Below are positions 1-8,763 of a DNA stretch of 54,213 bases, one piece after another. Both the position numbers and the translations under genes were made by a program. Every line of letters begins with the position of its first letter. Positions within the stretch are counted from its first letter, which is position 1. This stretch comes from JBDIVL01 sp039794405. GTDB lineage: Bacteria; Planctomycetota; Brocadiia; Brocadiales; Brocadiaceae. The DNA lies in NCBI GenBank assembly GCA_039794405.1, contig JBDIVL010000029.1:1-54213 (forward strand), written 5' to 3'. The notes beneath the pieces were generated by a model. It was given only the letters and a program-made list of their open reading frames with translations. It did not search any database and was not told the DNA's origin.

Positions 1-377
1 AACGCCATTTATCTCCCTGGCGCGCTGGAAAAGAAATATCCCAATGCAGGCAAGGAGTGGGGATGGTTCTGGCTTTTTCCTTCCAAATCGCTTTCCGTTG
101 ACCCACGCACACATACGGTTCGTCGCCACCATCTGCTCCTGCATAATTTCAGAAGGCATTTAAGAGTACTGTTACAGAGGCAGGTATTACAAAACAGGCA
201 TCAGTTCATACGTTGCGGCATAACTTTGCCACGCATCTTTTGGAGAACGGATATGACATCAGGATGATTCAGGAATTGCCTGGTTACAGGAATCTGCAAA
301 CTACGATGATTTATACCCATGTTGCCTCAAGGAATATATTAGAGGTCAAAAGCCCTCTGGATAAAAGCCTCGTATAG
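1..377 (+). pseudogene. Integron-type tyrosine recombinase, C-terminal remnant
   Basis: The first reading frame gives residues typical of the IntI-specific region (LEKKYPNAGKEWGW, then FPSK and VRRHH). Around position 150 the match moves to another frame, which reads KAFKSTVTEAGITKQ, HTLRHNFATHLLENGYDI and TMIYTHV, ending KSPLDKSLV and a TAG at 375-377. This is the HxxR...Y end of an integron integrase. A frameshift therefore breaks it, and the usual LLGH segment reads LPGY, so the second catalytic His is also changed. The 5' part lies outside the window. No attC-like cassette array is visible next to it. It is most likely a dead gene. Confidence 0.75.
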
Positions 378-599
378 TTTAAGAAAATTAGGCGGCTGAT
401 TATTGTAGTCCAAAAATGAAACTGAATAAAATGAATTAGAATCTGATTACATCAGCACCAACACGGACAAACAAGTTTGCCCGTGCCACCCTTTTAACGT
501 TAAAATCACCAATACATACAGAGCCTAAGGAACGTTCTATTTCATCTTCTAGATACTAAAAATGGGAAAAGCGTGTGGTGTGGGCTTTCAATGTGGGGA

Positions 600-3500
600 T
601 TACTTGTAGACGATCAGCAAGTCTCTTGCATTGACACATTCTTTTGCCTTAACCAGAATTTGGCCAATTTCACCGTCATGCTCGGCATAAATGGTCGTCT
701 CCATCTTCATGGCCTCCATGACCAGAAGCGGGTCATTTTTGGCAACCTTATCGCCAACCTTCACTTTTACATTGACAATCATGCCCGGCATGGGTGCGCC
801 GATGTGTTTGATGTTTTCTTCTTCTGCCTGGGGATGACTGGTTACCGAAGCAGCCACCTTACGATTGGCAATAACCACTTCACGCGGCTGACCGTTCAAC
901 TCAAAGAAGACGGTACAGTTTCCTTCATCATTTGCCGGGCTTATGGCTACCTGTTTGAAAATCAGGGTCTTCCCTTCTTCAATGTCAATGGCGACTTCTT
1001 CATTCATGGGCAGACCATAAAAGAATACATCCGTGGGAATGACAGAAACATCTTCGTATTTCTTCCTGTGCTCTGCATACTGGATAAAGACATCCGGATA
1101 CATGAGGTATGACATAAGTTCTTCGTTCGTGATGGGTCTGGATATCCGGGACTCAACTTTTGCTTTGACTTCATCAAAATTCACGGGAGACAGATTGGCA
1201 CCCGGTCTTTCGGTAGAAGCAGATGCCCCACGCAATATTTTATCCTGTACATCTCTGGGAAAACCTCCGGTCGGCTGGCCCAGACGGCCTTCAAAGAATT
1301 CTATAACAGAGGTGGGGAAGGAAATTTCCCTGTTATTGTCAACGATATCCTGGGCCTTGATGTTATTTGTTACCAGAAAGAGCGTCAGATCCCCCACAAC
1401 CTTTGAGGACGGAGTAACTTTCACAATATCTCCGAAAAGCTGGTTGACATCTGCATAAACATCGGTGATCTCATGCCACCGGTGTGCAAGACCCATAGAA
1501 TGGGCCTGCTGGAAAAGGTTGGTAAACTGGCCGCCGGGGATTTCGTGATGGTACACCTCGGCAGTGCTTGATTTTTGAATGGACTCAAACGGCGCATAAT
1601 ACTCCCTAACCACCTCCCAGTAATCCGAGAGCAACCCCAGGGTCTTGAAGTCCATGCCCGTGTCACGCTCGTGAAAACGCATCATTTCCACCAAGGTATT
1701 AAGGTTGCACTGTGACGTCAATCCGGAAAGAGGCCCCAGGGCAGCATCCACAATATCCACACCGGCCTCTGCGGCCTTAATGAGAGTGGCCATCTGACCG
1801 CCTGATGTGTCATGGGTATGAAGATGTACGGGGATCTTGAGTTCCGACTTCAGGGCACTCACCAGTTCATAGGCAGCATAGGGCTTTAAAAGGCCAGCCA
1901 TGTCCTTAATCGCCAGGATATGGGCGCCGTGGCCTTCCAGCTCTTTTGCCATTTTTATGTAATAATCCAGCGTATATTTGGTCCGTTTCGGGTCCAAAAT
2001 ATCTCCGGTATAACATATGGCGGCCTCGCAGATGGCATTGGTTTCCAGGACGGCGTCCATCGCTACTTTCATATTTGTCACCCAGTTAAGAGAGTCGAAG
2101 ACGCGGAAAATATCCATACCGCTTTCTGCCGCCTGTTTGATGAATGCCTTGACGACATTATCGGGGTAATTGGTATAACCAACACCGTTGGACGCCCTGA
2201 GCAGCATCTGAAAAAGTATATTGGGAGCCAGTTTGCGCATGAAGCGCAGCCGTTCCCACGGACACTCAGTAAGAAACCTCATGGCGGTATCAAAGGTTGC
2301 CCCGCCCCACATTTCAAGCGAGAAGAAATCGGCATGGTTCCTGGAGTAGACCTCGGTTATTTTCAGCATATCTATGGTTCTCATACGGGTAGCCAACAGC
2401 GACTGATGTGCATCGCGGAAGGTTGTATCCGTCAGCAGCAGTTTTTTTTCCTTAAGGATATGCCGGGCAAATTTTTCCGGTCCCATTTCCAGAAGAAGAT
2501 CGCGGCTACCTTTAGGTCTTGGATTTTTACGGTCAATAACTGGAACCGGTGCTTTACGACGGCATATGGACTTAGGCGCTTCCTTAATAAGTGGATGGCC
2601 GTTGATCAAAACATCACCCATAAAACGCATAATGAGGGTAGCGCGATCCCTGCGGCGCGGGAAGTGGAAAAGACTCGGATTTTCGTCAATGAAACGCGTG
2701 GTGCATTTACCTTTCAGAAAATCTTTATGATTAATCAGATTAATGAGAAATGGAATATTGGTCTTCACGCCACGAATCCGGAACTCATCCAGCGCCCTGT
2801 CCATACGGTGTACTGTTTCTTCAAAACAGGTCCCAAAAGCCGTAACTTTTACCAGCATTGAATCATAGTAAGGAGTTACGAGAGCACCGGAGAAGGCAGT
2901 ACCGGCATCAAGGCGGATGCCCATGCCACCGGCAGAACGGTAATGCTGGATGCGACCGTAGTCTGGAATAAACTTATTGGAAGGGTCCTCCGTCGTAATC
3001 CGACACTGGAAGGCAATGCTATTAATATGAATTGACTCCTGGTTCGGTATGCGGATTTCCGGTGAATTGAGGGGATATCCTTCACTAATTAAGATCTGTC
3101 TCTTCACCAGGTCGAAACCGGTAATGATCTCGGTAACGGTGTGTTCAACCTGGATTCTGGGATTTATCTCGATGAAATAATACTGATTGGTCTCTGTGTC
3201 GAGAAGAAATTCGACGGTACCGGCATTATCATAATTCACAGATTTGCATATTTTTACAGCCGCATCGCAGATGCTTTGCCTGATGCCTTTGTCGAGGTTC
3301 TGTGCCGGGGCAATCTCAACGACTTTTTGGTGTCGCCTTTGAAGGGAACAATCGCGTTCAAACAGGTGTACAATATTGTTGTACTTATCACCAAGTATCT
3401 GTACCTCAATATGGCGTGCCTTTTCTACGTATTTTTCTATAAAACATTCATCAGAACCAAAGGCCGTCAGGGATTCACGCTGTGCTTCATAAAGGCGATG

Positions 3501-4049
3501 GCTTAATTCTGCCTCGTTGCGAACCACACGCATGCCACGACCTCCACCCCCATGGGCAGCCTTGATGATAACCGGATATCCAAGTTTATTACAAAGAGAC
3601 TTAGCCTCATCCGGACTTTTCACGGGGTGGTTACATCCGGAAAGTATGGGCACCTGCGATTTCCCGGCAATTTCCCTTGCCGAGGTTTTATCGCCAAGCA
3701 TACAGAGAATTTCCGGACGGGGACCGACAAAGGCAATGCCTGCCTTTTCACAGGCACGGGCAAGGTTGGCATTTTCTGATAAAAACCCGTAACCCGGATG
3801 TATGGCATCTATTTCCTTATCTTTGGCCAGTTGAATAATTCCTTCGATATCCAGATAAGCTTTAACCGGCTCTTTACCCTTACCAATCAGATAAGCTTCG
3901 TCTGCTTTAAATCTATGAAGTGCAAAGCGATCCTCGTGGGAATATATTGCCACGGTTCTAATGCCAAGCTCATGCGCTGCCCGGCAGACCCGTATCGCTA
4001 TTTCACTACGGTTGGCAACGAGAAGCTTTTTAAATTTCCTGATTTCCAT
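600..4049 (-). CDS. pyc: Pyruvate carboxylase, single-chain
   Basis: This enzyme carboxylates pyruvate to oxaloacetate using ATP, bicarbonate and biotin, feeding the TCA cycle and gluconeogenesis in the cytoplasm. The 1149-residue length is normal for a one-chain pyruvate carboxylase. The biotin carboxylase part fills about residues 1-450 (KKLLVANRSEIAIRV start, ATP-grasp glycine loop HGGGGRGMR, EINPRIQVEHTVTE). The carboxyltransferase starts near 540 with LLLTDTTFRDAHQS. The biotin carrier domain ends the protein with EAMKM, where Lys1115 is the expected biotinylated residue. The ATG is preceded by AAAGG. It is convergent with nothing nearby and appears to be transcribed alone. Confidence 0.97.
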   Translation of the reverse strand: MEIRKFKKLLVANRSEIAIRVCRAAHELGIRTVAIYSHEDRFALHRFKADEAYLIGKGKEPVKAYLDIEGIIQLAKDKEIDAIHPGYGFLSENANLARACEKAGIAFVGPRPEILCMLGDKTSAREIAGKSQVPILSGCNHPVKSPDEAKSLCNKLGYPVIIKAAHGGGGRGMRVVRNEAELSHRLYEAQRESLTAFGSDECFIEKYVEKARHIEVQILGDKYNNIVHLFERDCSLQRRHQKVVEIAPAQNLDKGIRQSICDAAVKICKSVNYDNAGTVEFLLDTETNQYYFIEINPRIQVEHTVTEIITGFDLVKRQILISEGYPLNSPEIRIPNQESIHINSIAFQCRITTEDPSNKFIPDYGRIQHYRSAGGMGIRLDAGTAFSGALVTPYYDSMLVKVTAFGTCFEETVHRMDRALDEFRIRGVKTNIPFLINLINHKDFLKGKCTTRFIDENPSLFHFPRRRDRATLIMRFMGDVLINGHPLIKEAPKSICRRKAPVPVIDRKNPRPKGSRDLLLEMGPEKFARHILKEKKLLLTDTTFRDAHQSLLATRMRTIDMLKITEVYSRNHADFFSLEMWGGATFDTAMRFLTECPWERLRFMRKLAPNILFQMLLRASNGVGYTNYPDNVVKAFIKQAAESGMDIFRVFDSLNWVTNMKVAMDAVLETNAICEAAICYTGDILDPKRTKYTLDYYIKMAKELEGHGAHILAIKDMAGLLKPYAAYELVSALKSELKIPVHLHTHDTSGGQMATLIKAAEAGVDIVDAALGPLSGLTSQCNLNTLVEMMRFHERDTGMDFKTLGLLSDYWEVVREYYAPFESIQKSSTAEVYHHEIPGGQFTNLFQQAHSMGLAHRWHEITDVYADVNQLFGDIVKVTPSSKVVGDLTLFLVTNNIKAQDIVDNNREISFPTSVIEFFEGRLGQPTGGFPRDVQDKILRGASASTERPGANLSPVNFDEVKAKVESRISRPITNEELMSYLMYPDVFIQYAEHRKKYEDVSVIPTDVFFYGLPMNEEVAIDIEEGKTLIFKQVAISPANDEGNCTVFFELNGQPREVVIANRKVAASVTSHPQAEEENIKHIGAPMPGMIVNVKVKVGDKVAKNDPLLVMEAMKMETTIYAEHDGEIGQILVKAKECVNARDLLIVYK

Positions 4050-4322
4050 ACAAGGCCTTTAAGTACTCCATCCTTTGATACATGAATAATATATGAAAAA
4101 AGCTCATTCGGCACGATGTCCCGGAGGAGTGTATTACATAGATTCCGCAGGTTTCGAAACCCTGGATTCAATTCCCAGGGCCAATAGTGTTTCCGGTGTA
4201 GACAACATGATTATCATCACGGAGAAATTTTATACTCCAAGCCTTTTTAAAATTGTACTATGATAGTACGATAATCAGTAAAATTCAATGTTTTTTTCTT
4301 AAACACAAGGTCTATCTGTAGC

Positions 4323-4356
4323 GTGCAGGATGGGTGAAGCACAGTACACCCATCAA
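4323..4356. repeat. REP-like short palindrome, copy 1
   Basis: The unit reads about GGATGGGTGAAGC, a short middle, then ACACCCATCAA, so GATGGGT and ACCCATC arms flank a centre rich in GAAGC. Related units occur at 36464-36497, 41543-41573 and 47302-47332, all in intergenic DNA. Confidence 0.6.
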
Positions 4357-4478
4357 ATTCTCAGATAGCCAGGAGATGACAGCTACCTGCGAAGAAATTG
4401 TCTGAAAAGATGACAAGAATTGTCATTTCAAATAGAGCGAAGCGGAATGAAGAATCTTTTGTATTTCTGTATGGGGAC

Positions 4479-4547
4479 TCACCGCAGAGACGTAAAGAGA
4501 AAAATATTTTAAGTCTTTCTTTGCACTCTCTGCGCCTTTGCAGTGAT
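4479..4547. repeat. Small element with imperfect terminal inverted repeats
   Basis: One end reads TCACCGCAGAGACGTAAAGAG. The other end, read in reverse complement, is TCACTGCAAAGGCGCAGAGAG. The two are clearly related inverted repeats about 21 bp long around an AT-rich centre. There is no coding capacity, so it may be a miniature transposable unit. No second copy was found in this window. Confidence 0.45.
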
Positions 4548-4623
4548 ATGATTAAGGTATTTTACCATGTATCTTGACTTACTACAGGTCTTTTGCTAGT
4601 ATCCTCCTTTTCATAAATACCTT

Positions 4624-4784
4624 GTAACTGTTCAGGTTCGAGGTTCAGAGTTCAGGATTAGCGAGAAATAAAGATTGAAAAGTTTGAAGATAATATTAAG
4701 GCCTGGCGGCTGGCACGCTGATTAACGATGGAGGAAGGAAAACAACCAGCCGTAAACTGTGAACCAGACAACCTGGGTAGTTAC
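4624..4784 (+). repeat. MITE-like dispersed repeat, copy A
   Basis: The unit begins GTAACTGTTCAGGTTC and ends GAACCAGACAACCTGGGTAGTTAC, so its ends are inverted repeats. The inside shares GTTCAGGATTAG and AAGATTGAAAAGTTTGAAG with the copies at 36508-36631 (opposite orientation) and 53612-53708 (same orientation). This copy is longer than the others because of extra central sequence. Confidence 0.6.
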
Positions 4785-4894
4785 AATAACTTTTAAAAGA
4801 TATGCATTCTATGTGCGCAGGCTACCTAACTCAAGATACATACCCCTCATTTGATCAAATTCCAGAAAATTATTCCTCACAAGGAGATCAACCG

Positions 4895-7120
4895 TTGCAA
4901 AAATTATTTGCAGAGGTAGTTCTTAATATTCCTTTAAATAAGGTATTTCATTACTGTATACCGTTACATTTGAAAGATATCCTTACCGCAGGCATGCGGG
5001 TAAAAATACCCTTTGGTAACAGAATTACCTCAGGGTTTTGTGTCGGGTTTACCAATACCCCAAGTACCGATAAAATCAAAGACATTATCAGTATCATTGA
5101 CAACACCCCATTGGCCGATGAGATTATGATAAAGCTTACCAGGTGGATTTCATTTCATTACTGCTGCGGGTGGGGAGAAGCAATCTATGCCGTTATTCCA
5201 CCGGTTGTACGAACCAGGGGAAAGGAGAAATGGGATACCCTTGTTACCTGTTGCGATCAAACCTTAAAACTTGACCACGAAACCCTCCAGCAAATAAAAA
5301 CCCGTGCACCAAAACAGGCCAGGGTTTTAGAAATCCTCCTGGGGCATTCTGGTGAAATAAGTGCCAAAGAACTCATTCGCATCAGCGGCTGCAATATGCA
5401 GGGTCTTCGCCAGTTGGGGAAAAAAGGGTTTATCACTCTGGAAAATAAACCCCAGGATACAACACCACCTCTCGTTGCCGGTACATTACAACGGCATTTA
5501 ACCCTTACAACCGATCAACAGCATGCATTTGATATCATTGACAAAAGACTTGCACAGCCTACGCCAGGTGTTATATTACTCCACGGTATTACCGGCAGCG
5601 GGAAGACAGAAATTTACCTTCAATCCATTGCAAAAGTACTAGAACAAGGCCGTAGGGCCATATTTCTTGTCCCCGAAATATCTCTTACCTCACAAACAAT
5701 CCAGAGGATAAAGGCAAGGTTTCATCGTGTAGCTGTGTTGCATAGCCATCTCCTGGGAAGTTTTCACCACTCACAATGGAATGATATCAAAGAAAATAAG
5801 GCGGATATCGTGATTGGTGCAAGATCTTCTATATTTGCCCCCTTGAAAAATATCGGGCTGATCGTTATCGACGAAGAACACGAAAATACCTACAAACAAG
5901 AGAATAATCCACGGTATAATGCCAGGGATATTGCTATTGTGAGGGCAAGTTATGAGAATGCCATGGTAATATTAGGGACAGCAACCCCCTCCCTTGAAAG
6001 TTATTACCACGCAACAACAGGGAGCTATGAGAAGATCGTTCTCTCAAAAAGAATTGGTGAACGGGAACTTCCCCCCGTTGACATTGTAGATATGACAGAG
6101 GAAATCCGAAGATACAAGGGGTTTCAAATTATCTCCAGGCGATTAGAATATTATATGAACCAGTCACTGTCCAGAAACGAGCAGGTGATCCTGTTTCTCA
6201 ACCGCAGAGGCTTTGCACCATATATTCACTGTAAACGGTGTGGGTTTGTATTAAAATGCCAGCAATGCGATATCCCAATGACCTTCCATAAAAAATTAAA
6301 TACCACGCTGTGTCATTATTGTCATGCAGAGGTGGCACCCTTAACATCGTGTCCGGATTGCCTGGCCAGTAGTATCCACTACCGCGGATTCGGAACAGAA
6401 AAGATTGAGGATGAGATTATGGCAAAGTTTCCCCGTTATAGAATCGTAAGAATGGACAGCGATACCATGCGTATGCGTGATTCCCATGAAAAGGCCCTGA
6501 CGGCATTTGAACGGGGGGAGTTTCAAATACTGCTCGGTACACAAATGATTGCAAAAGGCTTGGATTTTCCTCATGTTACTCTGGTCGGAGTAATTTCTGC
6601 AGATACCATACTTAACCTGCCTGATTTCCGCGCAAGCGAACGGACGTTTCAGCTCATCTCACAAGTCGCAGGCCGTACGGGGAGAGGACAAAAGGGAGGG
6701 AGGGTTGTGGTACAATCTTTTAATCCGAGACACTATAGTATCACGTATGCCGCCACTCATGACTACGATGGATTTGCAAAAAAAGAACTCGAATACAGGA
6801 AGCAACTGAACTATCCCCCCTTTGGGAAATTGGCAAGGATAATTTTTCGCAGCTTTCAGGAAAGTAAGGCCAGGGAAAAATCTTCCCTTGTTGCCGGCAG
6901 ACTAAAAGAAATAGTAAAAGGAAACGGAAGTCATCTGCAAATACTCGGACCATCGCCAGCACCTGTAACAAGAATTAATAATAGATTCCGATGGCATCTC
7001 TTATTAAAGGCACAGGATCATAAGAATATCCATAATGCCCTTCAAAACATTGCTGATATACTAAAACCATCAAGTAGCGTGCAAACGATGGTTGATGTTG
7101 ACCCCTATATGATGTTATGA
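4895..7120 (+). CDS. priA: Primosomal replication restart helicase PriA
   Basis: PriA recognises stalled forks and reloads the replisome; it is a 3'-5' superfamily 2 helicase. Visible features are the Walker A segment GITGSGKTE, the DEAH-type box VIDEEHE, the motif LGTATPSLESY, paired zinc-binding cysteines (CKRCGFVLKCQQCDIP, then CHYC and CPDC), and the helicase end QVAGRTGRGQKGG. I chose the TTG start because AAGGAG lies 8 nt upstream and the protein then begins LQKLFAEVVLNIPL, like known PriA. An ATG at 4802 would add 31 unlikely residues. The final codons and stop lie inside the left attachment repeat of the downstream element, so integration leaves the gene intact. Confidence 0.95.
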   Translation: MQKLFAEVVLNIPLNKVFHYCIPLHLKDILTAGMRVKIPFGNRITSGFCVGFTNTPSTDKIKDIISIIDNTPLADEIMIKLTRWISFHYCCGWGEAIYAVIPPVVRTRGKEKWDTLVTCCDQTLKLDHETLQQIKTRAPKQARVLEILLGHSGEISAKELIRISGCNMQGLRQLGKKGFITLENKPQDTTPPLVAGTLQRHLTLTTDQQHAFDIIDKRLAQPTPGVILLHGITGSGKTEIYLQSIAKVLEQGRRAIFLVPEISLTSQTIQRIKARFHRVAVLHSHLLGSFHHSQWNDIKENKADIVIGARSSIFAPLKNIGLIVIDEEHENTYKQENNPRYNARDIAIVRASYENAMVILGTATPSLESYYHATTGSYEKIVLSKRIGERELPPVDIVDMTEEIRRYKGFQIISRRLEYYMNQSLSRNEQVILFLNRRGFAPYIHCKRCGFVLKCQQCDIPMTFHKKLNTTLCHYCHAEVAPLTSCPDCLASSIHYRGFGTEKIEDEIMAKFPRYRIVRMDSDTMRMRDSHEKALTAFERGEFQILLGTQMIAKGLDFPHVTLVGVISADTILNLPDFRASERTFQLISQVAGRTGRGQKGGRVVVQSFNPRHYSITYAATHDYDGFAKKELEYRKQLNYPPFGKLARIIFRSFQESKAREKSSLVAGRLKEIVKGNGSHLQILGPSPAPVTRINNRFRWHLLLKAQDHKNIHNALQNIADILKPSSSVQTMVDVDPYMML

Positions 7121-7146
7121 AAACGGCCATTTTTGCTATTTTTCAT
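7105..7146 (+). repeat. attL: left attachment repeat overlapping priA 3' end
   Basis: The 42-bp sequence starts CTATATGATGTTATGAAAAC and ends GCTATTTTTCAT. The copy at 29841-29882 differs only by A to G at its 13th base. The left copy includes the last priA codons and TGA. Use of a gene's 3' end as the target is typical of tyrosine integrases. Confidence 0.9.
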
Positions 7147-7256
7147 AAGTGGCTGGAAGTGTGTCTTTTATGACTGTAATATTTTGCAGTAAAATAACTT
7201 ACGATACAAACCTATTTCCTGACGATTCCTGCTGATTCCTACCCGTTCCGATGGAG

Positions 7257-7286
7257 TTGACTACGTTTTGACTACAATTTGACTAC
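7257..7286 (+). promoter_or_regulatory. Putative integrase arm-type sites, left end (three repeats)
   Basis: TTGACTAC occurs three times, starting at 7257, 7268 and 7279, exactly 11 bp apart, so the copies lie close to one face of the helix. The same octamer occurs twice with the same spacing inside the right end of the element (29738 and 29749). Position, phasing and presence at both ends fit arm-type binding sites for the integrase or excisionase. Two GATTCCT repeats, 10 bp apart at 7224 and 7234, lie just before them. Confidence 0.65.
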
Positions 7287-7329
7287 AGTAAAAATTCATC
7301 ATTGAACTTAACCCAAAAGATAATTTCCA

Positions 7330-7358
7330 TTGACCAAGCATCATTTTACGTATATATT
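7330..7358 (+). promoter_or_regulatory. Putative sigma70-type promoter of brnTA
   Basis: TTGACC and TATATT are separated by 17 bp. The -10 box ends only 2 bp before the first possible brnT ATG, and an imperfect palindrome (GTATA, spacer, TATAC) covers it, as expected for an autoregulated toxin-antitoxin operator. If this promoter is real, the second ATG (7373) is the likelier toxin start. Confidence 0.5.
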
Positions 7359-7360
7359 TA

Positions 7361-7684
7361 ATGTATACACTTATGGATATACTATCAAATATCAATGGTT
7401 TTGAATGGGATAAAGGCAATGTTACCAAAAATTGGGAAAGACATGGCGTTACTCATATCGAATGTGAAGAGGTCTTTTTCAATAATCCATTGATAGTAAA
7501 GGATGATGTAACGCATTCCACAACAGAGCTGCGTTATTATGTACTAGGCAAGACCAATGCACACCGGCAATTATTTTTGGTGTTTACGGTGAGGAATAAC
7601 AAGATAAGGATAATTTCTGCAAGAGATATGAATAAGAAGGAAAGGAAAATATATGAGCAAACTGAAAAAGATACCGAATTTTAA
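7361..7684 (+). CDS. brnT: BrnT family type II toxin
   Basis: BrnT toxins are small RelE-fold ribonucleases that stop growth by cutting RNA and are neutralised by BrnA. The sequence shows family hallmarks: INGFEWDKGNVTKNWERHGV near the start, FFNNPL, RYYVLGKT, then LFLVFTVRNNKIRIISARDM. The ORF of 107 residues is slightly long; starting at the internal ATG (residue 5) gives about 103, nearer the family norm. Its end overlaps the antitoxin gene by 32 nt. As the first gene inside the left end of the element, it probably serves to keep the element. A broken copy of its 3' half lies beyond the right repeat. Confidence 0.9.
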   Translation: MYTLMDILSNINGFEWDKGNVTKNWERHGVTHIECEEVFFNNPLIVKDDVTHSTTELRYYVLGKTNAHRQLFLVFTVRNNKIRIISARDMNKKERKIYEQTEKDTEF

Positions 7685-7931
7685 GACGGAAGATGAGGAA
7701 CGAGAGTTTTGGTCAAAGCATGATTCTACGGAATATATAGATTATTCAAAGGCTAAAAGGACATTATTCCCGAATTTGAAACCTTCCACTAAATCTATAT
7801 CAATCAGATTACCCGAATCACTTATTGAAAAATTAAAGGTTTTGGCAAATGAAAGAGACGTTCCGTATCAATCGCTATTAAAGATATTTTTGGCTGAACG
7901 GGTAGAAGAGGAATTAGCACATAAAGAGTAA
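7653..7931 (+). CDS. brnA: BrnA-type antitoxin with ribbon-helix-helix domain
   Basis: This is the partner of the preceding toxin gene and overlaps it. The 92-residue protein has a charged N-terminal part (EEREFWSKHDSTEYIDYSKA) that should wrap the toxin. A C-terminal ribbon-helix-helix DNA-binding part follows (SISIRLPESLIEKLKVLANERDVPYQSLLKIFL) and would repress the operon. AGGAAAATAT precedes the ATG. An almost identical second gene (five differences) lies outside the element at 29989-30267. Confidence 0.88.
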   Translation: MSKLKKIPNFKTEDEEREFWSKHDSTEYIDYSKAKRTLFPNLKPSTKSISIRLPESLIEKLKVLANERDVPYQSLLKIFLAERVEEELAHKE

Positions 7932-8065
7932 TCAGAGATTTTTATTTAATACGGATAAACAGGCGAGTACAGGTATATTTTCGAGAACTACAATACATAG
8001 TAATCCCCGAATGCCATAAAAAATTTAAAACCCTGCGGGCATGGAATACACAAGTCATTTTAGAT

Positions 8066-8093
8066 TTGACAAGTAAAGTGAACTTGCTAGAAT
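8066..8093 (+). promoter_or_regulatory. Putative promoter before the 101-aa gene
   Basis: TTGACA and TAGAAT are separated by 16 bp, about 35 bp before the next start codon. This supports transcription of the plus strand here rather than the opposing open frame. Confidence 0.45.
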
Positions 8094-8127
8094 ACCAGCA
8101 AAAATTATTGAGAAAAGGTTTAACAGT

Positions 8128-8433
8128 ATGGCTACCGTAAACGAGATTAAGAAATACTGCAAGGATCACGATATTAACGTTTCTTTTAAAGGCAATAAAA
8201 GCCAAATTATCTTTAATGTTAACAATTATTACACCTTTAAATTCTTTGACCTCAGTGTGCGTCATCGCAAGAACGAAGTAACAGAGAAGACTTATAAACG
8301 GTTTCTAAAAGAATACGGCACATGGGTCGAATTGATTGACATGGAATCAATTTTGAGCAAATGGCAAGAAGAAATGAAACAAGGACGTAGTACAAGGAAA
8401 ACCCTTTATTCTAAACCCGACTCTTGTAAATGA
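8128..8433 (+). CDS. Small protein of unknown function
   Basis: I do not recognise this 101-residue protein. It is hydrophilic and lysine-rich, with MATVNEIKKYCKDHDINVSF at the start and a C-terminal helix-rich part (ILSKWQEEMKQGRS). A good sigma70-type promoter lies just upstream. A reading frame of similar length runs on the opposite strand, but its composition (rich in F, V, I and C) looks like a shadow. The neighbours are toxin-antitoxin-type genes, so an accessory role is likely, but no function can be assigned. Confidence 0.5.
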   Translation: MATVNEIKKYCKDHDINVSFKGNKSQIIFNVNNYYTFKFFDLSVRHRKNEVTEKTYKRFLKEYGTWVELIDMESILSKWQEEMKQGRSTRKTLYSKPDSCK

Positions 8434-8562
8434 GGATACTTACCGGATCATCCTGGCAGGAACGGTACATCGAAGGGAAATTCGAAATATTCCACAACTT
8501 GCTTTGTACGGTTATAAGTTCCCTACTCTATCACCCTTCTGTAACTTATAATTCATTAGTCA

Positions 8563-8763
8563 ATGCGTATAAAAACCTATAATTTAGAGGAGAGCCACAA
8601 GGCAAGGGAAGACGACATAAGATACTGGAAAAGTCAGTCTATAAAAACAAAAATGAATACAATATATGAGCTTTGGTCACTTTATTGTTGGATGAAAGGA
8701 TTGGAGCCTGGTGAACAAAGATTACAAAAGGTTGTTAAAATTACTAAAATACCACAAAGTTAA
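8563..8763 (+). CDS. Small partner protein of the downstream nucleotidyltransferase
   Basis: The 66-residue protein begins MRIKTYNLEESHKAREDDIRYW and later has GLEPGEQRLQKVVKITK. Small proteins with the pattern DIRYWKS...QRLQ(R/K)V directly before a nucleotidyltransferase gene are, as I recall, common in anammox and other environmental genomes. It overlaps that gene by 53 nt, suggesting coupled translation and a two-gene module. The biochemical role of this partner is not known to me. An inverted repeat (TTATAAGTT/AACTTATAA, 8512-8551) lies just upstream and could be an operator. Confidence 0.6.
   Translation: MRIKTYNLEESHKAREDDIRYWKSQSIKTKMNTIYELWSLYCWMKGLEPGEQRLQKVVKITKIPQS

Larger units (their letters stand above)
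4050..4894. other. Gene-free spacer between pyc and priA, rich in repeats
   Basis: This divergent spacer must hold the promoters of both pyc and priA. I see no convincing gene. It contains three repeat units, listed separately: a REP-like palindrome, an element with imperfect terminal repeats near 4479-4547, and a MITE-like unit at 4624-4784. A longer priA reading frame could begin at 4802, but its extra residues do not look like PriA. Confidence 0.7.

Noticed and set aside
492..505. Perfect palindrome TTTTAACGTTAAAA near the pyc 3' end
   Set aside because: It is short, AT-rich and not followed by a T run in the pyc direction, so it is too weak to call a terminator.
573..3800. Several long open frames on the plus strand across the pyruvate carboxylase gene
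   Set aside because: They are shadows of a fully conserved minus-strand gene, have no ribosome sites and no recognisable protein features.
7942..8265. Open frame of 107 codons on the minus strand in the left arm of the element
   Set aside because: It opposes a plus-strand ORF that has a good promoter, and its composition is atypical of a soluble or membrane protein.
8429..8581. 50-codon frame overlapping the stop of the 101-aa gene
   Set aside because: It has no ribosome site, and an inverted repeat lies inside it. It fits better as spacer DNA.
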